Shown: positions 14,234 to 19,967 of the stretch, piece after piece
Layout: the number at the start of each line of letters is the position of its first letter
How positions within the stretch are numbered: position 1 is the first letter of the stretch
Source: a virus
IMG/VR virus record: IMGVR_UViG_3300038660_000404
Coordinates: 1 to 52,951 of that record
Length of the DNA: 52,951 nt
Reading direction: 5' to 3' (one strand)
The notes under the pieces: generated by a model
The model's input: only the letters and a program-made list of their open reading frames with translations
Database searches by the model: none
What the model was told of the DNA's origin: nothing
Program-made: the position numbers and the translations under genes

Positions 14234-15544
14234 ATGGAGTTTGTTTTGCCCCCAAGTTCAGATGCCCCTTCCGGTCGACTTGATGCTGCCCGCTGGCCTG
14301 CCTCGAAGATTGAGATGTGGCCGGTTGCAGACCTCACGCCCTACGTCAAAAATGCCCGCACGCATCCTCAAGAGCAGGTTGATCAGATCGCGGCGTCGAT
14401 GGAGCGGTTCGGCTTTACGATCCCGATGCTTGTCGCTGAGAACGGCACGATCATCGCTGGCCACGGACGGCTGATGGCTGCGGCGCAGCTTGGCATGGCC
14501 GAGGTCCCGGTGATGGTGGCGCGGGGCTGGTCTGATGAGGACCGGCGGTTTTACACGCTGGCTGACAACCGGCTGGCGGAGACGTCGGAGTGGGACCCGG
14601 AGACGCTGCAGGTTGAGTGGGATGAGTTGAACGCGCTCGGGCTTGGCGATGATCTGTCGATGATCGGGTTCTCCGATGAGGACCTGAAGGACATTCTGCC
14701 TGCCGCGCTGCTTGAGGTGACGGGCGGTCTGACGGACCCGGATGATGTGCCGGAGGTCGACGAGGCCCAGCCGATCAGCCAGCCCGGCGATGTCTGGATC
14801 CTCGGCAAGCACCGGCTGCTCTGCGGCGATAGCACTGTGGCCACCGATGTGGAAAAGGTGCTGGGCGATGTGACGCCGCTGCTGATGTGCACAGATCCAC
14901 CCTACGGAGTTGAGTACGACCCGAGCTGGCGCAACCAGGTGGGGGCGGCCAAGACCAAACGTACCGGCAAGGTGCTGAATGATGATCGGGCCGATTGGCG
15001 CGAAGCCTGGGCGCTGTTTCCGGGTGACGTGGCCTATGTCTGGCATGGCGCGCTGCACGCAGGAGAGGTCGCGGAAAGCCTAGAGGCGGCTGGCTTCACG
15101 ATCCGCTCGCAGATCATCTGGGCCAAGGAGCGGCTGGTGCTCAGCCGGGGCGATTATCACTGGCAACATGAGCCGGCCTGGTACGCTGTCAAAAAGACCG
15201 GCAAGGGTCACTGGGCGGGCGATCGCAAGCAGACGACGCTGTGGCAAATCCCCAGCAAGGATCAGGATGCCAAGACGGTACACGGAACACAAAAGCCGGT
15301 CGAATGCATGCGTCGGCCGATCGAGAACAACTCGAGCCCCGGACAGGCGGTTTATGAGCCCTTCATGGGCTCAGGGACCACGCTGATCGCAGCGGAAATG
15401 TCAGGACGCGTCTGCTTCGGCATCGAGTTGAACCCGGCTTACGTCGATGTGGCGGTGGAGAGGTGGCAGAACTTCACCGGCGAGGACGCCGTTCTGTCCG
15501 GCTCGGACGAGACCTTCAACAAAATTAAGAACAAAGACGATTGA
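14234..15544 (+). CDS. ParB-like domain / N6-adenine DNA methyltransferase fusion
   Basis: A 436-aa protein that should methylate adenine-N6 (or less likely cytosine-N4) in DNA. Residues about 28-120 are a ParB-like domain (VADLTPYVKNARTHP, GTIIAGHGRLMAA). The catalytic domain (about 185-420) has the DPPY motif at 221-224 before the SAM-binding FMGSGTT at 377-383, the beta-class order. FGIELNPAYVDVAVERW closes it. Such fusions are frequent in phages and may modify phage DNA against host restriction. ATG 14234 is chosen although its ribosome binding site is poor; ATG 14315 is an alternative. Confidence 0.92.
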   Translation: MEFVLPPSSDAPSGRLDAARWPASKIEMWPVADLTPYVKNARTHPQEQVDQIAASMERFGFTIPMLVAENGTIIAGHGRLMAAAQLGMAEVPVMVARGWSDEDRRFYTLADNRLAETSEWDPETLQVEWDELNALGLGDDLSMIGFSDEDLKDILPAALLEVTGGLTDPDDVPEVDEAQPISQPGDVWILGKHRLLCGDSTVATDVEKVLGDVTPLLMCTDPPYGVEYDPSWRNQVGAAKTKRTGKVLNDDRADWREAWALFPGDVAYVWHGALHAGEVAESLEAAGFTIRSQIIWAKERLVLSRGDYHWQHEPAWYAVKKTGKGHWAGDRKQTTLWQIPSKDQDAKTVHGTQKPVECMRRPIENNSSPGQAVYEPFMGSGTTLIAAEMSGRVCFGIELNPAYVDVAVERWQNFTGEDAVLSGSDETFNKIKNKDD

Positions 15545-15547
15545 GGC

Positions 15548-16729
15548 ATGAATGACCTGGCTTTACATCCCTCCGGACGCGTTTCCGGATCCCCAGACGC
15601 TTGCCTCTTCGGCCTCTCGCTGTGCTCCGGTGCAGGCGGGCTCGACCTCGGGCTCACCATCGCCATCCCTGGATATCGAACTTTGGGCTATGTCGAACGG
15701 GAGACCTACGCCGCAGCCACTCTCGTGGCGCGGATGGAAGACGCGGCCTTGGATCAAGCGGTTGTCTGGGACGACGTTGGAACCTTCGACGGCCGACCGT
15801 GGCGCGGCGTGGTGGATATCCTCTCGGCCGGGTACCCTTGCCAGCCATTTTCGGTCGCGGGCAAACGGCTCGGCACCGAGGACCCGCGCCACCTCTGGCC
15901 GCATGTCGCGCGCATCATCGGTGAATGCGAGCCGCCCTTCGTGTTCCTCGAGAATGTCGCCCATCATCTCCGCCTCGGCTTCCCCGAAGTCGCCAGCGGA
16001 CTGGTCAGCATGGGCTACAAACTTGCGGCAGGCCTCTTTACGGCGGCGGAAGTCGGTGCGCCGCACAAACGCGAGCGGCTGTTCATCCTTGCCATCCGCG
16101 AGGGGGACGCGCTGGCCGACCCCGCGCGCCTGCTCTGGGACCCGGTCGAGTGGCGGCAACCGGACGGAGATGATGCGGCTCTGGCCGACGCCCCGCGCCA
16201 GCGCCAACGAGAACCGGCAGACGAAACCGACGCCGTCGCAAGAAGCGGGCAAGCATGGGATGAACTTGGCAACGACGGCCGCGATGTGGCCCACGCCGCA
16301 AACCGACAGCTTTCGGAGCCGGGGCGGAGACCGAAAGCACGAGAAGGGTCTGGACAGTATGGCGCGGGATTGGCCGACGCCCATGGCGAACGACGGCAAC
16401 AAGCCGAGCGCGGGCAACCGCAAGACGGCGGATCTGACCCATGCCAGCCGCCTGTGGATGACGCCGACGGCGCGGGATCACAAGGACGGCGCGACGACAT
16501 TGGCGAACACGCCGGTGAACGGCCTGCTTGGCCGCCAAGTCCTGGTGATGAAGGTGGCTGGGAGCGATACCTCCGATGCGCGCCGGACCTTGAACCCAGC
16601 ATTCGTCGAGGCGCTGATGGGCTGGCCCACCGGGTGGACCGGCTTCGCCTCTGTGGCAACGGTGTGGTCCCCTTGGTTGCAGCGCATGCGCTGCGAACTT
16701 TGGCGGCTGAACTGCTGGCCGATAGATGA
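15548..16729 (+). CDS. C5-cytosine DNA methyltransferase (frame 1)
   Basis: A 393-aa enzyme that transfers a methyl group from SAM to C5 of cytosine. Motifs in order: I LCSGAGGLDLGL (25-36); IV AGYPCQPFSVAGK with the catalytic Cys98; VI FVFLENV (Glu135); VIII GAPHKRERLFILA (170-182); X RLRLCGNGVVPL (365-376). The stretch 205-335 is the expected variable target-recognition region, but its third-position G/C bias is weak (hand count 18/30 codons at 16370-16459, against 28/30 in the +1 frame). The GAGG ribosome binding site is only one base from this ATG. The whole gene is overlapped by another open frame. Confidence 0.9.
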   Translation: MNDLALHPSGRVSGSPDACLFGLSLCSGAGGLDLGLTIAIPGYRTLGYVERETYAAATLVARMEDAALDQAVVWDDVGTFDGRPWRGVVDILSAGYPCQPFSVAGKRLGTEDPRHLWPHVARIIGECEPPFVFLENVAHHLRLGFPEVASGLVSMGYKLAAGLFTAAEVGAPHKRERLFILAIREGDALADPARLLWDPVEWRQPDGDDAALADAPRQRQREPADETDAVARSGQAWDELGNDGRDVAHAANRQLSEPGRRPKAREGSGQYGAGLADAHGERRQQAERGQPQDGGSDPCQPPVDDADGAGSQGRRDDIGEHAGERPAWPPSPGDEGGWERYLRCAPDLEPSIRRGADGLAHRVDRLRLCGNGVVPLVAAHALRTLAAELLADR

Positions 16730-16742
16730 GGAGGTTGGCTGA
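15552..16742 (+). CDS. Overlapping second-frame protein with W-P-T-P repeats
   Basis: A 396-aa frame, +1 to the methyltransferase, open from an ATG four bases after the methyltransferase ATG to 13 bases past its stop. GAGG (15543-15546) is five bases upstream, a better spacing than for frame 1. The second half carries repeated WPTP units (RLWPTPRAS, AMWPTPQTD, DWPTPMAND, LWMTPTARDHKDG) and ends LNPAFVEALMGWPTGWTGF, a signature I know from phage methyltransferase-associated proteins. Codon usage there fits this frame best. It could be a true dual-coded protein, the C-terminal part of a frameshift product, or a conserved shadow. Function unknown. Confidence 0.5.
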   Translation: MTWLYIPPDAFPDPQTLASSASRCAPVQAGSTSGSPSPSLDIELWAMSNGRPTPQPLSWRGWKTRPWIKRLSGTTLEPSTADRGAAWWISSRPGTLASHFRSRANGSAPRTRATSGRMSRASSVNASRPSCSSRMSPIISASASPKSPADWSAWATNLRQASLRRRKSVRRTNASGCSSLPSARGTRWPTPRACSGTRSSGGNRTEMMRLWPTPRASANENRQTKPTPSQEAGKHGMNLATTAAMWPTPQTDSFRSRGGDRKHEKGLDSMARDWPTPMANDGNKPSAGNRKTADLTHASRLWMTPTARDHKDGATTLANTPVNGLLGRQVLVMKVAGSDTSDARRTLNPAFVEALMGWPTGWTGFASVATVWSPWLQRMRCELWRLNCWPIDEEVG

Positions 16743-16772
16743 AACGCCTGTCTGCAACGGGCGCTCGATGGA

Positions 16773-17084
16773 TCAAGGTTGCCAATCGCTCCGACGGCCA
16801 TGCCGGACATGGAGCACCTGCACGACCCCGTCGATTACGGAATAGTAAATCCGCCAACGGGTCGCCCGCCCATAAAGCGCACGACGGACAGCCAAGTCGA
16901 AATCCTGCGATTCAGGGGCCCTCGGATGTGCTTCCGGCATGGCCCCAAGCGCGAGGATCAAATTCCGGATGCCCGCACGCCATTCGTCCGCAGCCCTCGG
17001 GTTGCGGTCGCGCAGCCAGACCCATGATGCTGTCAGATCATCCGCCGCATTCGGCGTGATGATCACCGGCAGCGGTGCGGTCAT
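16773..17084 (-). CDS. ParE/RelE-family toxin
   Basis: A 103-aa protein of the ParE/RelE toxin superfamily: ITPNAADDLTASWVWL at the N-terminus, AGIRNLILALGAMPEAHPRAPES in the middle, and RRALYGRATRWRIYYSVIDGVVQVLHVRHGRR at the C-terminus, the family's typical basic end. ParE members poison gyrase and RelE members cut mRNA; the sequence does not settle which. Its ATG overlaps the antitoxin stop (ATGA), so toxin translation depends on antitoxin translation. It is convergent with the methyltransferase genes. Confidence 0.9.
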   Translation of the reverse strand: MTAPLPVIITPNAADDLTASWVWLRDRNPRAADEWRAGIRNLILALGAMPEAHPRAPESQDFDLAVRRALYGRATRWRIYYSVIDGVVQVLHVRHGRRSDWQP

Positions 17085-17356
17085 TTCGTCAGTTTGAGTT
17101 CATCAAAGAAACGGCCAGCCTCCGTGCCTTCACCGGCCAGTGCCTGCGTCAGACCCTTGCGGATGCCTGCGACGGTCTCGGCATAGTCAAGCTGGTCCTG
17201 CATCTCCTGCCACGCGGCAGCATCCATCACAACGACGGAGGGCTTGCCATTGACGGTCAGGATCTGCGGCCGTCCGCTTTCCTTGATATGCGCGATCATG
17301 CGCGCCGAATCCCGCTTGAACTCGGTCAGCGGGCTGATGTCTTTGGTGATGTTCAT
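17081..17356 (-). CDS. Phd/YefM-family antitoxin
   Basis: A 91-aa antitoxin starting MNITKDISPLTEFKRDS at 17356 behind GGGAGG. Residues 1-50 have the Phd/YefM DNA-binding pattern (a first FKRD segment, then GRPQILTVNGKPSVVVMDAAAW), and the C-terminal 40 residues are the toxin-binding helix. It should neutralise the downstream ParE-like toxin and repress its own promoter; a palindrome that could be its operator lies at 17374-17412. The pair may stabilise the prophage. Confidence 0.92.
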   Translation of the reverse strand: MNITKDISPLTEFKRDSARMIAHIKESGRPQILTVNGKPSVVVMDAAAWQEMQDQLDYAETVAGIRKGLTQALAGEGTEAGRFFDELKLTK

Positions 17357-17373
17357 GGCTGGCCTCCCGACGC

Positions 17374-17412
17374 GCATCTAATTCGGTGCGAATATAGCGT
17401 TAATTTAGATGC
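17374..17412. promoter_or_regulatory. Inverted repeat upstream of the antitoxin (candidate operator)
   Basis: GCATCTAA at 17374-17381 and TTAGATGC at 17405-17412 form a perfect 8-bp inverted repeat; extended by the flanking T/A bases, the arms are GCATCTAATT and AATTTAGATGC. It lies 18 bp upstream of the antitoxin start in an AT-rich gap, where Phd/YefM proteins normally autoregulate. Confidence 0.6.
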
Positions 17413-17431
17413 ACGTCGAGATGCTTAGCGA

Positions 17432-18193
17432 TCAATCTCGGATGGCGTAGACGCGGCCTCTGCCCTCGACCTTCTCGGAGGTAATCGTCAGGCCAAGCTT
17501 TTTCTTGAGGGCGCCGGACATCGCACCCCGTATTGTGTGACCCAGCCACTGGGTTTCTTTTGCGATCTCATCAATCGTCGCGCCGTCAGGCGCGCTGAGC
17601 ATGCTGATGAGCGTCGCCTGTTTTGTACCATCGCGCGGCGTGCGCGTCTTGGGCGCTGCCTTATCAATTGGTTCGGCCGCCGCGTCCTCGAGCTCAATGC
17701 CAATGGCGGCAAGCCCTGCATTCGTGGCGATCAGCGTGACGCCGTGGCTATCGCCAGTCTCGCGCCAAATGGGCTCGCCCTTGCGCGTGTCGGCGTCGGC
17801 CTCTTCGATAAGCCCTTTGGCGATCATAGCGCTGACCACCTTGGCGGCAGCGCCGCCGCGCAGGCTGTCGGGCAGCGGCAGGGCGATGTGATCAGGCCGT
17901 TGTGCTGCGGCGCTGAGGATCAGGGCTTGGGTGTCGGAAAGCGTGGTCATCGGAAGTTTGCCTTTCTCCTGCGACAGAAACGGTGCGGTGTTCAGGATCG
18001 GCCGGGGGTCAGCTCCAGCGATTTCGCATGCCATCGCGAGCGAAGGGCAGATGCGAGGATCGCCGGAGAGGGTGGTGCCGTGGACGTGGAATTCCCAGAC
18101 TGGCCCGTGGCCGTAGTCTTCGCAGGAAGCCCAGATCTGGGTCCGGGATCCGTTGGCGTCAAAGATCAGGAACATGCGCATCGTTTCCGTCAT
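17432..18193 (-). CDS. DUF3489 protein with N-terminal extension
   Basis: A 253-aa protein. The C-terminal 170 residues match DUF3489: TLSDTQALILSAAAQRP and LPLPDSLRGGAAAKVV (wHTH-like), and the conserved end KQATLISMLSAPDGATIDEIAKE, GHTIRGAMSGALKKKLGL. The first 80 residues (MFLIFDANGSRTQIWASCEDYG...) are an unrecognised domain. They are read in the same frame with strongly G/C-rich third positions, so I keep them. Starts at 18193, 18181 and 18175 are possible (GGAAA precedes the last two); a DUF3489-only start would be 17950. Probably a DNA-binding regulator. Confidence 0.75.
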   Translation of the reverse strand: MTETMRMFLIFDANGSRTQIWASCEDYGHGPVWEFHVHGTTLSGDPRICPSLAMACEIAGADPRPILNTAPFLSQEKGKLPMTTLSDTQALILSAAAQRPDHIALPLPDSLRGGAAAKVVSAMIAKGLIEEADADTRKGEPIWRETGDSHGVTLIATNAGLAAIGIELEDAAAEPIDKAAPKTRTPRDGTKQATLISMLSAPDGATIDEIAKETQWLGHTIRGAMSGALKKKLGLTITSEKVEGRGRVYAIRD

Positions 18194-18230
18194 CGGGGCA
18201 ACGCGGGATGCGCGCCCTTCTACGATGGCA

Positions 18231-18250
18231 AGCCCGCCTGTTGGCGGGCT
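18231..18250. terminator. Stem-loop between minus-strand genes
   Basis: AGCCCGCC-TGTT-GGCGGGCT is a perfect 8-bp GC-rich stem with a 4-nt loop between the 98-aa gene and the DUF3489 gene. No T-run follows on either strand, so it may be an attenuator or an RNA-stabilising hairpin rather than a full terminator. Confidence 0.35.
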
Positions 18251-18269
18251 GCGTTCGGGAGGCGTTTGT

Positions 18270-18539
18270 TCACTCCGCGTGTTCGCCCTCGCCAAAGGCG
18301 CTGTCGGTGATGCGCTTCAGCAGACTGGCGTAATGGTCGAGGGTGCCGACGTCGCCCCAGTTGATCTCGTCAGGATGGCTGTTGAAGTGGTCCTCGCTGA
18401 GCGCCTGCAGGCGGCCGAGCATTTCGTCGATCTCGGTCTTCTTGCCGAGGAAGGTGTTCAAGGCCGCCTCCTTGTTCCGCGCAGCCTTTGCGGCGCGCAG
18501 CTTGTGGCGGGGCGTGGTGATCGGGTTCAGGCGGGTCAT
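18270..18539 (-). CDS. Small hypothetical phage protein
   Basis: An 89-aa protein (MTRLNPITTPRHKLRAAKAA..., EIDEMLGRLQALSEDHF, INWGDVGTLDHYASLLKRI). The basic N-terminus and acidic helical C-terminus suggest a nucleic-acid or protein-binding adaptor. Both ATG 18539 (AAGGA eight bases upstream) and ATG 18566 (AGGA upstream, adding MQLTPRNQA) are possible; I favour 18539 from recalled relatives. Part of the minus-strand accessory block. Confidence 0.75.
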   Translation of the reverse strand: MTRLNPITTPRHKLRAAKAARNKEAALNTFLGKKTEIDEMLGRLQALSEDHFNSHPDEINWGDVGTLDHYASLLKRITDSAFGEGEHAE

Positions 18540-18641
18540 GGCTTGGTTCCTTGGGGTGAGTTGCATGGTTTTCCTGCCACCATATTCGTTCTTTGATGCT
18601 GATTAACGTAGTAAAATCAGAGCCATACTATTGCTTTCTGA

Positions 18642-18926
18642 TCATTCGGAGCGGTCGGTGGCGTCCACCCATGCGCCATCCTGCCAGACATAAAGATGGC
18701 ACAACTCACAAGTCGGGCGCGGCAGGACGCGTGGCGCGCGCGGCGGGTCAAAGCAGTCCAGCGCATCGGCCCGAACCTGTCGGATTTCACGGGCAGCAAG
18801 GATGTCTTCTGGCGTCCAGCGCGCCAGCGCGGGCAGCATGTGGGCCGGGTAGCCGTCGTAATGTATGTAGACGTGGGCCCATTCCTCGGGTCCGGTCTGG
18901 ATGGCGATCTGTGCACGTGTGCTCAT
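18642..18926 (-). CDS. Small hypothetical phage protein
   Basis: A 94-aa protein starting MSTRAQIAIQTGPEEWAHVY, with HYDGYPAHMLPALARWTPEDILAA, and a CELCHLYVWQDGAW end in which a C-x-x-C pair could bind metal. Proteins beginning MSTRAxI with a YxHxDGYP motif are familiar as phage and plasmid hypotheticals. Function unknown. Confidence 0.8.
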   Translation of the reverse strand: MSTRAQIAIQTGPEEWAHVYIHYDGYPAHMLPALARWTPEDILAAREIRQVRADALDCFDPPRAPRVLPRPTCELCHLYVWQDGAWVDATDRSE

Positions 18927-18937
18927 AATGCTCTCCC

Positions 18938-19156
18938 TCAGATCAGCTGCAAATCAGCCAGCGTGGCACAGGCCGCCGCCAGCTGGCTGGTGGGCAGTTC
19001 GATCTTCAGATGCGAGATCACGTCCGAGGCTGCGGCGGCAATGCCGTCTTCGCGCAACGCGGCCTCAATGGCGGCGGCCACGGCGTCCGGGCGGGAGCGG
19101 TCGAACTGATGGGGCAAAGCGGCGTGGTCGATGCGGATGGTGGTGATAGCGGTCAT
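18938..19156 (-). CDS. Small hypothetical protein
   Basis: A 72-aa, alanine-rich helical protein (MTAITTIRIDHAALPHQFDRS...). It stands 11 bp upstream of the 94-aa gene in the same direction, consistent with an operon. No family recognised. Confidence 0.7.
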   Translation of the reverse strand: MTAITTIRIDHAALPHQFDRSRPDAVAAAIEAALREDGIAAAASDVISHLKIELPTSQLAAACATLADLQLI

Positions 19157-19167
19157 GGTGTGGCCTT

Positions 19168-19350
19168 TCAGGTTTGTTGTTCAATCAGGGCGAGGATCGC
19201 GCAGGCCATTCCGCCAAGGTATTCGCTGCGGCGAAACACGATGTCGTCAATGTGGCTGGCGTCATCGATACTCGGATCGACTGCCAAGCTTTCCGCGTGG
19301 TGCGGCAGGAGGCGCGCGGCCTCGGCGTTGTAGCGTTCTGCGATTGTCAT
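19168..19350 (-). CDS. Small hypothetical protein
   Basis: A 60-aa protein (MTIAERYNAEAARLLPHHAE..., IDDIVFRRSEYLGGMACAIL). It has GGAG ahead of its ATG (GGAGAAAAAACC) and lies 11 bp upstream of the next gene. The C-terminal YLGGMACAILALIEQ is a hydrophobic helix but too short and mixed to be a sure membrane segment. Confidence 0.65.
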   Translation of the reverse strand: MTIAERYNAEAARLLPHHAESLAVDPSIDDASHIDDIVFRRSEYLGGMACAILALIEQQT

Positions 19351-19403
19351 GGTTTTTTCTCCGGGGCTGGTGCGTCGCGGGGTGCGGCGCTTTCTGTAAT
19401 CAT
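19347..19403 (-). CDS. Possible 18-aa leader peptide
   Basis: ATG at 19403 opens an 18-codon frame (MITESAAPRDAPAPEKKP) whose TGA overlaps the following ATG at 19350 (ATGA). It would be the first frame of the leftward accessory block. No good ribosome binding site precedes it, so it may be chance. Confidence 0.3.
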   Translation of the reverse strand: MITESAAPRDAPAPEKKP

Positions 19404-19463
19404 GTTCGCTCTACCGCAGGTACTTATCAACTTAAATAGAAGCAAAAACAGAGACTTAATCGC

Positions 19464-19967
19464 ATGGCAGACGAGGGAGAAAAGCCGAGGGGCAACATTG
19501 TTACGGTCACTCAGGCCGCTGCTCTTTGCGGCCGCAGCACGCAGTGGGTCCACCAGCTGGCAAAGGGCGGCTACATCACCAAAGAGGGGCACGGCAGCTA
19601 CACCCTGGTGTCGCTCGTGCGGGGCGTGATCGCCTATTACGAGGACCTTCAGTCCAAGAACAGCAAGACGGCCTCCGCCAGCCGCGCGACGGACGCACGG
19701 ACGCGCGAGATTGAGCTGCGGATCAAGGAGCGCAGCCGGGAGCTGATCCCGATCGAAGATGCGCGGGCAGAAATCGCTGACTGGACCTCCGCTTTCCGTG
19801 CTGAGCTTCAAGGCCTTGCCGCTCGGTTCACGCGCGACATGCAGGAGCGCCGCAGGCTTGAGCAGGAAATAGATGGCGCACTCGAACGACTTTCTCGGCG
19901 GACCAGCGAAGCAGAGCAGGCTCTCGCGTCTGGTGAAGGAGCTGTTGCGGCCGAGCCAGAAGCGTGA
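19464..19967 (+). CDS. Terminase small subunit (Nu1-like)
   Basis: A 167-aa DNA-packaging protein. The N-terminal segment VTVTQAAALCGRSTQWVHQLAKGGYI is the winged-helix/MerR-like DNA-binding fold of Nu1-type small terminases, and the rest is a long charged helix (ELRIKERSRELIPIEDARAEIADW) for oligomerisation and TerL contact. It should recognise the packaging site. A 60-bp AT-rich divergent gap precedes it and probably holds the late promoter. The large-subunit gene begins 95 nt before its end. Confidence 0.88.
   Translation: MADEGEKPRGNIVTVTQAAALCGRSTQWVHQLAKGGYITKEGHGSYTLVSLVRGVIAYYEDLQSKNSKTASASRATDARTREIELRIKERSRELIPIEDARAEIADWTSAFRAELQGLAARFTRDMQERRRLEQEIDGALERLSRRTSEAEQALASGEGAVAAEPEA

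Noticed and set aside
15563-16857. Long minus-strand frames opposite the methyltransferase locus
   Set aside because: Unlike the plus-strand second frame, these show no signatures, ribosome binding site or shift of third-position bias.
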